DNA of 64,000 nt from Dimorphilus gyrociliatus (taxonomy: Eukaryota; Annelida; Polychaeta; Dinophilidae). The stretch spans positions 682,001 to 746,000 of the forward strand of contig CAJFCJ010000008.1 of NCBI GenBank assembly GCA_904063045.1, written 5' to 3'. Both the position numbers and the translations under genes were made by a program. The notes beneath the pieces were generated by a model. That model saw nothing but the letters and a program-made list of their open reading frames with translations, was not told the DNA's origin and did no database searches. This document shows positions 49,112 through 60,084 of this stretch, in pieces; the first letter of the stretch is position 1, and each line of letters opens with the position of its first letter.

Positions 49112-50869
49112 TTAATTGCGCGATATTGCGCATCTAGCTAAGCGTTCATCGTTTGTATTAAAGGCCAAGCAAGTTGCCAAAGCATTCGATAGATTAAAGC
49201 TTCTTGGCACAGCAGTCTTTCTTTTCCAAACATCTTCATCCTCGTCATATCGCCAAATCTCACTTTCAGTTGCTTGAGGATGTTCTCGTCCAATCGATAA
49301 AAATTCACCATTAACAGATACAAAGTGGCCAACGCTTCTGCCACTCATAGTTTGCGTAAGAACTGTCCATTGATTTTTATTGCTGTCGTAACATTCTAAA
49401 TGAATGTTAGACAGGTGACTCTGACTATGAGTCCCTCCAGCCACAAAAATTTGGTCTTTATGAACTAACATCTGATGTAGTCGTCTGGAAAATTTCATTG
49501 GTTCCCTATATATCCAGCTCCCATTGTCGAATTCTAACAATTGATTGGACGGCTCTCTATTAACAACCCCACCGCTAATAAATATCCTATCTCCTAGAGA
49601 TACTCCGGAATGGGAGTGAGTAGGTAATGGTAAATTTGTACCGGTTAACCACGTATTTCTAGCTGAATTATAAACTTCAATCGAGTCTAAAGGTTGAAGC
49701 AGATCGTCCATACCGCCAGAAATCAATAGCATACTCTTGGATAGGGCGAAGAAAGCGGCGTCTATCCTTACAGTCTGGTTAGTAGTCAATTGAACAACAC
49801 TTAAGTGCCGTGGATCGAATCGCAAAAGTTGAGCCAGGGACGTACCGCCGCCGGCATCCAAAATTCTATAGATGAATAAAAAATTATCCAAAGAAGTGGT
49901 TCTCGAGTCTTTGGCACCATTCACGTCTCCTGAAAGCCTGTATAATCTATCGTTATCAACATTTAAAGTAAAAATATCTAATGGTTGATAAACCGATCCA
50001 TGTTGTGTGCATACGAGCATTTCTGTCGGCGTTCTTAATCTAGTTCGACTATTTAACAATGGGTGTTTAACTAATGAGTCGTCATGATAAGCCCTACCCT
50101 CGTTAACTATGTTGATAGTTTGTCCTTTGCACAGACTATGTGTGGATAGTTCAACCAAAACGCTATCTGGTAATAGAGAGAATCTTACATTCTCCATTAG
50201 CCTAACAGAGTCTTGTAACCTTGTTGATTTTCCATAACTAACCCACTTCATAACATGATCAAATAAATGACGTTCATTGGAGACAATCAAGTCGTCACTC
50301 GCTAATATTTGGCACAATTCATTAGCTGAAGTCCTCTTGAATCGTTCGGATTTGGAAAACTCTTCGAAATTTCTTAGACTCATCTGTCTATAATAATCTT
50401 GAACTTTCTTTAAGGCATATCTGTCGGCTACAGCAAGAATTTCATCAGCACTTTCAAAGGTTAGTTTATGTATTAAATAATTTGAACAGGCTTCAAGGGC
50501 TGTAGCGATTTGTAGATGAGATGAAGCGTCTAATATGGCTGTAATGTTGTTTGTATCTAACGTTAGACGTCCACTGTACATAAATTCTATAATTGATGTT
50601 AGGGTCGTTCCTGGAATTCCTTTCAAATCGACAGAACGTTCACGGCTTTCCTTCATCGGCCCAAGAAGCATTGCCCTAAAATAATCGGAAGTGGCTACAA
50701 GAACGAGGGCATGAACCCTGACTGAGACTCTTTCAGCAGTAACTGTGAAATCACACAGTGAATCTTCTGCTCGAAGTTCGCGTAATTTATCAACTAAATT
50801 TTCGCCGTAAGAATCGGCGGTCACGTCAACCCTGTGCGTAGGAGACGTTTTCCTCGAAATTAAAGCCAT
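49112..50869 (-). CDS. BTB-BACK-Kelch protein (KLHL family)
   Basis: Uninterrupted frame of 585 aa. KLHL proteins are substrate adaptors of Cullin-3 ubiquitin ligases. BTB domain at about residues 28-140 (SLCDFTVTAERVSVRVHALV, SDYFRAMLLGPMKES, LTSIIEFMYSGRLTL), BACK at about 145-250 (ADEILAVADRYALKKVQDYY, IVSNERHLFDHVMKWV), and a Kelch propeller at about 290-575. The clearest blades are MLLISGGMDDL, IFISGGVVNREPSNQLLEFD and IFVAGGTHSQSHLSNIHLEC, with the Gly-Gly and distant Trp typical of the repeat. The first blades are degenerate. The specific KLHL orthologue could not be assigned. It is the only large intronless gene here besides the fucosyltransferase. Confidence 0.93.
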   Translation of the reverse strand: MALISRKTSPTHRVDVTADSYGENLVDKLRELRAEDSLCDFTVTAERVSVRVHALVLVATSDYFRAMLLGPMKESRERSVDLKGIPGTTLTSIIEFMYSGRLTLDTNNITAILDASSHLQIATALEACSNYLIHKLTFESADEILAVADRYALKKVQDYYRQMSLRNFEEFSKSERFKRTSANELCQILASDDLIVSNERHLFDHVMKWVSYGKSTRLQDSVRLMENVRFSLLPDSVLVELSTHSLCKGQTINIVNEGRAYHDDSLVKHPLLNSRTRLRTPTEMLVCTQHGSVYQPLDIFTLNVDNDRLYRLSGDVNGAKDSRTTSLDNFLFIYRILDAGGGTSLAQLLRFDPRHLSVVQLTTNQTVRIDAAFFALSKSMLLISGGMDDLLQPLDSIEVYNSARNTWLTGTNLPLPTHSHSGVSLGDRIFISGGVVNREPSNQLLEFDNGSWIYREPMKFSRRLHQMLVHKDQIFVAGGTHSQSHLSNIHLECYDSNKNQWTVLTQTMSGRSVGHFVSVNGEFLSIGREHPQATESEIWRYDEDEDVWKRKTAVPRSFNLSNALATCLAFNTNDERLARCAISRN

Positions 50870-51983
50870 TGTCTATTCTCGTTTTCACTTAAATCATGCA
50901 AATATATGAAGATGGTTTAGAACCAAAGCGTTCTAGAAGCTGTCCCTGAATTTTATTTGAGGTAGAATACCGACTTGCTCCATTTATCATCACCACTCGG
51001 TAAGGAATATTTCACCTACTTAATACGGTAAGGCCATCTATATTCCCAATGAAAGCGACACCTATTGATTCTTTTTTCTCGAGCGTTTTGATTCGTTGAA
51101 TATTTATGACCGTTGAAAGGTTCAAAGCTGATTGGCTGATTCTATAAGAGGGCAGAGAATAAAGGGAATAGATCAATCGTACTACTTTTAGGGGATTTAA
51201 TTGATGAATGTAAATTAGAATTTTATGAAGTTTAAATAATATCCTGTAAGTTATTCAATGAAACATATCACTCTGTATTTTTGAGTATACAAAGCGAGGT
51301 CTCATTCCAAACAAAAAGAAGGACATATCGATTAAGATAACTAAATATTTACATCTTTTAAATACTTGCTTTATAATTTATAAAATCATACTTGAAGAAT
51401 GATCATTTAATCATAAAGCTCCTATTATTATTGTATTAATTATCTCACTAGTACTTTATTGATCCCTTGTTTACTTTTAAAAAAAGACAACCGAGTATAA
51501 GAGAGTAGGAGAGAGAGAGAGAGAGAGAAACGAGAAGAAAATCAATCAATGAAAGTAAATATTGAGTTTTATATGATAATACAAAATTATTGATTAGATT
51601 ACGTTCTTTTTTTTATCATTTTCAAAAAAGAAATATTGATTGAAAATATGTGAAATTATTTATTTTATTTCATTGTTGAAAGGTTTTTGAATAAAAAATC
51701 ATTATTTATTCCAAAATCTGAATATCATCGGGAAAGTAAAAGAAGAGGAAATTATTATCTTCCCTTCCGTTTCATTTAGAAAATGTATTTTTTGGGAAGA
51801 TGCCTTTTGTTGAGGATGAAAGTGAGGTTTTAGTTAAGAGATTAGAAAGTTTATAGGTGTGGACTAGAGCCATAAACTTCCATTTCAATTATTTGACGAA
51901 TTGTACTAAAAATATAAAATGCCAAAAAGGTCGTAAAGTTTAGGATAATCAGAGAGATACTATCAGTTTTCAAGTTGAACAGT
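50870..51983. other. Intergenic region between BTB-Kelch and TMEM26-like genes
   Basis: Contains the BTB-Kelch promoter side, an ATTGG/CCAAT-type site near 51131, and a (GA)n run at about 51508-51528. No coding potential. Confidence 0.5.
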
Positions 51984-53177
51984 TTATGTACCAGTAGAAT
52001 GTCTTTCAGATTTGGTTTTGTCATCAACGTTTGATTCGATGTCAGTTTCCTCTTCTACAAAGTCCGCTCTATTTGAATAGGCCCAAGATTGAGCCTGTCT
52101 TCCACGATTCTTTCTTTGCTCTAGAGCTTGAGCTCCGTCTGATAAATTTCTTCTAAGAATACGATGAGTAGAAATAATGGATTGTCCTAACTCAGAAAAT
52201 GTTCTCGATTGCCTCTTTTGCGAAATTCTTTTGCAATTTCCATCAACACTTTGCGTTTGTTTATAGTTTATGTAAATTATATAAAGTTGAACGGAACCAA
52301 ATAGGATAAGGGCAACGTTCTTTAGTGGATGAATGATTAAAGCAACAGTAAAAAATCCAAATTTTACCATCGTTATTACACGTATGACGACGAATGGAAC
52401 ATCGCAGCAGAATATTCCAACTAGTATATAAATGACTAGACCTCTTGGACTCTCTGCCTGTTCACAGGGTTGCATTGGTATATATTTAATCATTGCGACG
52501 AAGGCGAAAAAGAATGTTATGTAAATCCAATTCGATTTATATATATCAGTTTCAGTTGACATCATCAAAATTTCAATAACATCATAGGCAAAAAAAAAAT
52601 CGACAGACATATTCGTAATCAAGTCAAAAGATAGAACTTCTTCTCTAAACTTTGCCATCCATTCGGTAACTGTTAAACCCATTACCATTGCTTGAAGAGC
52701 AACAGCAGTATTCTTATCCATTTTCAGTACCTAATGATGAATGTCAGTAATAATGTATCTCTAGAGAGATAAAGTATATACCTCTTGTCTGCGAAACCCT
52801 ACAATAATAATAATTAGACATGGTGCCGCACAACAAATCATATATATGACAATAGATGGCCTCCATCCATGAGTCTGCCGCGTTTTCAACCAATACTTTA
52901 CATAAATAAATTTAATTGGTAGATAAATCAGAGCCGAAGCGCTAAAGAATATCGCAAATACTATTCCAAAATACTGAGCTTTCACTTTACTATCATCAAC
53001 ATCGATGAATTTTGTATATTTATACATTTCAGCATAGCGCCAGGCACTAAGCATAATTGGTATAGCGATTGTTATCCATCGTATTAACTCTGTAAAAATT
53101 ATTGTACACGTCTCTCTTGCTGTTTGTGAAGGTAGACATTTTCTAATAGCTGACATACAAGGTAAAAAACAACACAT
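51984..53177 (-). CDS. Multi-pass membrane protein, TMEM26-like
   Basis: Exons 53177-52782 and 52730-51984, joined phase 0, give 380 aa. The chosen start is MCCFLPCMSAIRK; an upstream GTG in frame is ignored. About eight hydrophobic segments are visible, including RWITIAIPIMLSAWRY, FGIVFAIFFSASALIYLPIK, SIVIYMICCAAPCLIIIIV, YITFFFAFVAMIKYIPM, GLVIYILVGIFCCDVPFVVI and NVALILFGSVQLYIIYI. The pattern of a Trp/Pro-containing early helix pair, an EILMMSTE segment and DVPFVVIRVITMVKFGF resembles TMEM26 (DGPFLVVRLILMTYFKV in vertebrates). The last roughly 80 residues are a hydrophilic, basic then acidic tail with Ser-rich sites. Function of the family is not established. TMEM121-like proteins are the main alternative. 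Confidence 0.7.
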
Positions 53178-53957
53178 TTCCCTAGAATTCAGCACCTTCA
53201 CTAAATCAAATAACTAATACAATCCGCTGATAAAACATTTTAAGATAAGATATAAATAAAATCGAGATATACAAGTGAATACTGCGTCAACTTTTAAGGA
53301 TGTCTATTCTAAATAAATACAAAAGAAACTAATTAGTAAATAATAATAGTAATGATATATATTATAATGGATGAACTTTTATCTAATATGTAAAAAGTAT
53401 ATAACTTGCTGAAAAACATGTTGCCTATAATACTAAGTATCAAAAACTAGTTCTCTTCCTCTCCCACACATCCCTCCTTTCTTTACTATCTTTATTTTCC
53501 TCTAATCGTTGTTATCTAATAATCCTTGATTTTAATTAATTTTTCAAAATCAATCGTTTCAATATTATGTAGTGACAGTGTCTGATACTCAATAATGTAT
53601 TTATTTGTGTCGGGCACACTCCTTGAAAATATAGGCCTTTAGTGCTATTCATAATTATTCTCAAGAACATAAGAGTACGAATTTTTATTTTTTTTATATA
53701 TTCTTTAGAAAATATTGCATTATTAATTAATTATAAATTCATTATTACAGAAACTGTAATTATGTAATAATTGTAATCTTAAGATATGGCAAGATAATAT
53801 TCCGTCTCGTCTTGGTCACGTGGCCAGCGTTTCTGAAGGGAATCGGGGAATCGATAAAGTTTTTTTTATTGAAGTAAGCCTGATTCGCCTTGTCGCGTAA
53901 AATCGCGCCATAACCAGAACCAGTCTTCGATCAGGCCATAAACTAGAGACAATCTCA
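53178..53957. other. Divergent promoter region, TMEM26-like / PEDS1
   Basis: AT-rich except for 53800-53940, which is the likely PEDS1 promoter and carries a CACGTG E-box at 53817-53822. Confidence 0.5.
53817..53822. promoter_or_regulatory. CACGTG E-box upstream of PEDS1
   Basis: Sits in GGTCACGTGGCC about 135 bases before the PEDS1 start codon, in the one GC-richer patch of the intergenic region. USF/MITF/MYC-type site; function inferred. Confidence 0.4.
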
Positions 53958-55190
53958 ATGGCAGGATTAGCCGAAAAGAAAATTATTTATAATTCTATGT
54001 CAGAAGACGATCCTAATGGAAATAATAGCGGAGAGACAATAGAAGAGGTGAACACACCAAGATGGGGGCCAAATCATGCAGGGGCAAAGGAATTAGCGGC
54101 TGGTTACTCTACAGGTAATGTAATTGTTAGGCCTAAATAGAATTTCGAATTTTTGCTAATATCAACACTTTTAGGAAAGCGTATCCAAGAAATTATGTGT
54201 GTTGCCATAAGCATACCCTTAATGCTTGTGAACATTTACTTTCTATTTGTGAATTTCTCGTTTAATAGATGGTATATCATATTAATAAGTGGAGGTTTGT
54301 AATAATTTATCTAACATAATTATTATGTAACTTGAATTTTGATCTTTTAGTTCTAGGTATCCTGATGGCAGATTTTTTTAGTGGGTTAGTCCACTGGGGA
54401 GCAGATACGTGGGGCAGTGTAGATCTCTTTCTTTTAGGAAAAGTAAGTATATATTTCACTAGGCCTATACAATTGAGATAAACAATTTAGTTTACTAGTA
54501 GGAAGTATTGACAAACGTCGAATGATTTATGTAAAAGTACATATTCAATTAAATTTATCTTTATATTGTCAGAATTAAGCGTAATGTGGCTTATCTCGTC
54601 AATTATCGAACTATATCGTGACATTGCTGTGACTTGCAGCGTTATACATTACATGTTTTTTAACACGTATTTCAATAAACTATCATTGATTGTTTCTTTC
54701 AACTTTTCAGACATTTATTAGACCTTTCCGAGAACATCATATTGATCCTACTGCAATAACAAGACATGATTTTATCGAAGCAAATGGCGATAATTTCGCT
54801 GTCTGTATACCTGCTTTAGTCTATATGGCCTATCAATTTTGTTCTTATGAACAGAAAGATATTGATTTAGTTTACAATAGGAATACTTTTATAATATTTC
54901 TAAGCATTTTTGTCTCAATGACGAATCAAATTCATAAATGGTCACATACATATTTTGGTTTGCCAAATTATATAGTCTGGCTTCAAAATTGCCATATAAT
55001 CCTACCGAGAAAACATCATCGAATTCATCATGTTGCTCCTCATGAAACATACTTTTGTATCACGACTGGTTGGTTAAATTATCCTTTTGAGTATATCGGC
55101 TTTTGGACATTTTTAGAAAATCAGATTGAGAAATTTACAGGTGCCAAACCCAGGTCCGATGATTTGGCATGGGCAAAGAAAACTGATTAG
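53958..55190 (+). CDS. PEDS1: Plasmanylethanolamine desaturase PEDS1 (TMEM189 / Kua)
   Basis: Exons 53958-54114, 54175-54294, 54351-54442 and 54711-55190 give 282 aa. PEDS1 introduces the vinyl-ether double bond that turns plasmanyl- into plasmenyl-ethanolamine (plasmalogen) in the ER. Four hydrophobic segments and all the diagnostic His clusters are present: [61 protein letters not shown]. Those are the di-iron ligands of the family. [20 protein letters not shown] at the N-terminus matches the vertebrate protein. Its presence implies plasmalogen synthesis in this organism. Confidence 0.97.
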
Positions 55191-55734
55191 ACTATGCTGA
55201 CATGATTTACTTTCTGCTGCTCTGATATCATATTTAATTCTTCTGAAGAAACTTTATCAAAATTCGTTATGTATACCTTTATGTTATATATATAGTATGA
55301 GGCTGGTTTATTGGTAAGCAAATTCTGAACCTTGCATATAAAAGACATTTAATTGTTGTCAAGAAATGTTCAATAGTAGGCAATGAAATATTAGGTTCGA
55401 CTATAGTCTCATTTGATATTGTCCATCAATTTTTAATTATAAATATACCTTTTACTCAATGTTCAAAGGTCCCATGAAAAGATCAGAAAATCTATTTTAT
55501 CACGATTTTCCCACATATATTTACTCTGAAATGTATATAACGTTAAACAAGTATTACGATAGGCTATATCGACATTTTGTACCACATTTTAATGATAAAA
55601 AGAGTTCTCACAGTGTAATGTGCACTTGTTTCATTGAAAAGGAAAGTATATATATTTAATACATGCAGTTATGTTTCTATCAGTGTGCTATTGAATCAAT
55701 ATAGTTTATACACATACGAATTTTGCAATTCTGT
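55191..55734. other. Convergent intergenic region between PEDS1 and the PARP gene
   Basis: 3' flanks only. An open frame at 55459-55659 on + shows no recognisable protein. Confidence 0.55.
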
Positions 55735-58649
55735 CTATTTGAATTTGAAATTTGTTCGTATCAGATATTTCATTCTTATTTGTTGAACATCGTATACAAT
55801 ATACTCGTTGTACATTAGAGATGTTTTAGTTGATCCAATTAGCGGATTATCAACACCTTTACCGCAAGGTACAATGACGTCATTTCTGAAATAAAAATAT
55901 ATAGTATATAATTCTTTTTATGTTATCTACTATTCGCTCTTACAGTTTTTTAACAACTTTCGGATCTGGAGCTGTTCTACCAACTCCATGAGTGCTTGAC
56001 ATTCCTTTTGGTAAATTTGATGCATTATAATCGGCCGCGAATTTTTTGCAAGTTTCGCCCAGTGCTACTTCGCAAAGTAATAGTAGTCCTGTTGAATTTA
56101 CCTTATTTGCAAAGCAGTAGTTAGCACTCTTGCTAGACATGTCAGCAAAATAAACGCCTTTTCCGAACTTAAAAAAACAAAACAATTATTACATTTTACA
56201 CTTTTGTAGATGTACAGTATACCATATAGCCAGTAACAGGCGCTTCAGGTGGTGCTATTCGAAGTCCTTTGCTAAGAATTCCAACCCAGTTGGTTAGTCG
56301 AGATCCATGCCATAAAAGCATTCTAAAAGGAATAGTTAGTTTAAATATAAATTGTGTTCATTTAAAGGAATAATTTTAAGTTCATACTTGTTTCCAACAT
56401 CATTATATACTTTATCCTCTCCATCTCTTTCTACTTCGAAAATTTCTTTTATTTCCAAATCATATTGACGATGCGTCTTTGCGTGAGTATTTTGCATATA
56501 CTCATTGATAATCTAACATGGCAAAGGTACTTGTCAGTGAAAATACCTATTAATCTGAATGTTGAATTTACCTTGAACTCATTAGATTCTTGCTTTATTA
56601 GTTTAAGATCACATCGTAATGATTTATAGTGTGAATCGATCGGATTTTCACCTTCATCCACATTCTTTAGAACGTTCATAGCAATTTCAATATCACCTAG
56701 AGTCTTTTTAGGAAACGTTGGGTAATGAATTATCCATCTTCAAAGATTAAAGTAAAATGTATGTATAAATACCTCGAGCAACTGTAGTTTAGTTTTCACT
56801 TCTTGCATAGTACTTATTAGTGGAGGTCTCTTCATTCTACGTTGAAAACATTGTTAATTTTGAAGATGTTTTTCTTACAAAAATGGAATTCGTACCCGAA
56901 ATTATGTGGTATTTTAGTGTAAAAGTTACTACAAGCGTCAACCAGAGATGTTTTTGACTTTCCTTCAATGCACTCAACAACACTCTTTAAAGCAGCAAAA
57001 CCAGCCTTAATTTGATTAGGGGTGAGTTTACCCAATGGAGCTTTTTCAGCATCATATTTTAATTCAACAACAGCTGCTTCCATAGCTTTGACATCGCTAA
57101 TAAGCTTGATAAGGTCTTGTACTGGTTTATCTAGAGATGATTCTCGAATTTCTGTTTTTATTCCTGGTTTTGGATTTGCTACTTCTGGTTTAGCCGTATC
57201 CTGCGAATAATTAAAATATATAGATTATTTAGATTAAATGTTAGGGGAAAGGAATTTAGTGAAGTGTTTGAAAAATTATTTTTCAAAAAGTAATGTATAC
57301 TAACAGTACTGTAGTCTATATGAACAAGATCATATTTTCCTTGTATTTTGACAAATGACTTTCGACTCGACCATTGATTCCTTGTTTTATCATAAAACCT
57401 AAAGAGAATTGTGAAAGAGAAAAGAATATTTAAACATATTGGATAGTTACTTTTTTTCAAAAGTTTTTTTTGCGCCATCCAGGGAAGATCGTGCAAGATT
57501 GGTCTGTCCTTTGACTCCAACTCTTCCCCATCGTGTCCAAACACAATATGAGGAAGCAGATTTTTGTTTTAATAGTTGAATAATGTAAAATTTGTTATTG
57601 TTATGATTCACATTTGTCTGAAACAATAAAGAAGGAATTATATTTATTATATTCGATTTATGGTTAGTTGTGAATTGTCAATTTGAATACCTGGTTGAGC
57701 ATTGCGTCATAAATATCATCACCTTCAACATAGACCTCGTATATCTCAGGATTCGAAATTTCCGGGTCTACTGGTATTTTTCCAACTTCCATTCTATATG
57801 TTTTGGCTAAATTCGACGAAATTGCTATAGAAAATAATACTTATTTTGTTTTTGATTTTACTTGACTTAGTGATAGGTTTCTCATCTGTTTCCTTTGTTT
57901 CTGTTTTTACATCAAGACCATCTTCGTCGAAAGTTTTTGTTACTGTGACATCTGTTCGTCAGGCAGTTTTAAAGATATGACTTAATTTATTTGTTGAGCT
58001 TTATTACCTGACGTTATTTTTTTAAGTTTATCTTCTACAGATTCTCCAACGGCTGTCATACAATCGAAATCAACAGTTGCTAATTCTTCCAATTCACCGT
58101 TTTCAAGATGAAGATCTGTAATATCAACCGTGCTTTCCTTCGTTTTTAATGCTTCCGATATCCGAGTTACATTATATGCCGAGAGCGTCTTTACATTTTC
58201 TATTTGCCAAATTTCGTTATCTAAAGGGAATGATTTATTAGTGAATTTCATGGAGTTGTTTAAAATATCAATAGTCATACCAATAAGGTATCTTAACTGA
58301 ATTTCTTTGCGAGCTTTCTTTGCGATCATATTCTTAAAATTTATATTGAAGCCTGATACTTTCACCTAAAAATAAACCAATTCCTTGATTAATTAGCTAC
58401 AAGCTTGGGATGATTTTTTACAGTTTTTTTTCCATGTTCATAAGCTGCATTGATATCAGCATTTACTTCATCAGGTAACTTATTCCATTTATTATTTAAA
58501 TCAAGCCATTGCCAAGAACATTCTAGTTTTGGCTTTTTCGCTACATCAGCTGAATCGGGTGCAGATTCTAAACGAAGAATGCTATTTTAATTTAGAAATA
58601 TTTGTTAAAGAAATTTAATACTTGAGCTTCTTTTGCTTTTACGTGGCAT
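55735..58649 (-). CDS. PARP2-type poly(ADP-ribose) polymerase with N-terminal WWE modules (copy A)
   Basis: Fourteen exons in order: 58649-58622, 58567-58422, 58365-58008, 57951-57862, 57824-57691, 57617-57451, 57398-57305, 57200-56896, 56836-56773, 56703-56572, 56512-56388, 56322-56223, 56167-55944, 55885-55735. All are phase-matched, giving 705 aa. Order: basic start (MPRKSKRSS); WWE domain ([38 protein letters not shown]); a second, degenerate WWE-like unit ([33 protein letters not shown]); WGR domain ([35 protein letters not shown]); helical regulatory domain ([25 protein letters not shown]); and catalytic domain with the H-Y-E triad ([37 protein letters not shown]). It is a DNA-break-activated nuclear enzyme by homology. 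Copy B lies upstream on the same strand. Confidence 0.93.
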
Positions 58650-60084
58650 ATCTATTTTCTTTATGCGTGTTTTGCCTAGGTATCTGTAAAACTGACAGGA
58701 AAATTTCCTTCAGTAAGATTTTATATACCAATCGATGACTAAACTTGGGCAGGTAATAACAAGACAAGGCATATATTGAACAAATATTGGCCGCTACGGA
58801 TATAGTATTACTAACTTCCGCGTGGAGTTGTTCTTATTAAAGAGATATTAAATGAAGAAATTTTTTGTTATAAAAATAACATTAAAATTTAAGAAAAAGC
58901 AAATAATCTAAAGTAAATTAATACTTTAAACGAGTTTTCATATATTAAAAATTTTTTGAGATATTAAAGAGCACTTTCAAGAAAGTTTATCATTTCAAAC
59001 GCTACGCGGTTAAATGTTCCATAAATCGAAGATAGTGATAAATAGGCAAATTACAAGTATTTTTGTACAATTAGAAATTAATACTGGCTTTAATTTTTGG
59101 TTTTATATGTGCTATTTAACTTTTAGTCAAAAAACTTCTGCTTAAAAATGCTCTTAAGAGTAAAGGAAGAGTCTATGGATAAATATCTATTTATTAAAAT
59201 TATTTGTACTCAGAGAATGCCATTTACATATAATGTTAAATGTTAAAGATTCCTTTGTTTTAATAATGAAAGAGAGAAAATAGTGTTTAAATGGACAAGA
59301 AGCTTTTTAGACAATAAGTTTATAAAAACTCAACTTTGTAACCTTATTACATTTAGGAATGATTTCTGCAAATTTATCAGTCATTTTGTGCCAACAGAAG
59401 CAAAACAAAATGATTATTTTGCTGTCATAAATGCATTTTCTCCATCAAATTCGTCTTTATAATATGATTCATTACTATAGTTTTAGTTATTTTTAACTTT
59501 CTAAAATATTCTTTAACCACGATTATTCTGAGTTTATATCTTAAATGTAAAATAATCATTCTCTTTTCAAAATGAAGGATGCTCAAAATTTATTTATATA
59601 GCGAAGTATCGCTCACTATTTTATTAGAAATTGAAGATATTGTCTGCAAGGGGAACAATGTCTGTTGATGAGTATATGAAATTGCAGTTTTTATTTTTAA
59701 TAATTTATCTACTTTTAATATTGAAATGATAGATTAAATACAGCTTGCACAAAAGGACAAAAGGTTATAGACAAAACATCAAATGTCATAATTTGAACTA
59801 AAAGCCATTCGTATCAGATATTTCTTTTTGTTTGACATACATGTATATAATGTATTCAATGTACTTCTAAGATGCTATAGGCTTACCAATACCTTTTACC
59901 ACCAGGTACGACGATATCATTTCTGGAATAATAAAAAAATATACAGTTTAATAATTTTTTCAGATCTGGAACTATTCAACTAATTCCGTAAGTAGATGTC
60001 TCGTTTAGTAAATTTAGATTAAGGTGATAATGGAAAATAACTTTTTGTGAAATGATTAAAATGTTTAAAAGTTGTTGGCGATAT
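58650..60084. other. Region between the two PARP copies, including decayed exons
   Basis: 58650-59790 is AT-rich with no coding potential. 59805-60000 retains recognisable but broken remnants of the last PARP exons (separate entry). Confidence 0.55.
59805..60000 (-). pseudogene. Remnant of PARP catalytic-domain last exons (copy B)
   Basis: Read on the minus strand, 60000-59941 matches the end of copy A exon 13 (the TTCCAGATCTGAAAAA block against TCCAGATCCGAAAG in copy A) but has an in-frame stop. 59925-59805 matches copy A exon 14: the acceptor and AAATGA start, GTCGTACCTGGTGGTAAA, and AAATATCTGATACGAA near the end are shared, with indels that destroy the frame. The regulatory domain and most of the ART domain are missing altogether. 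Confidence 0.75.
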
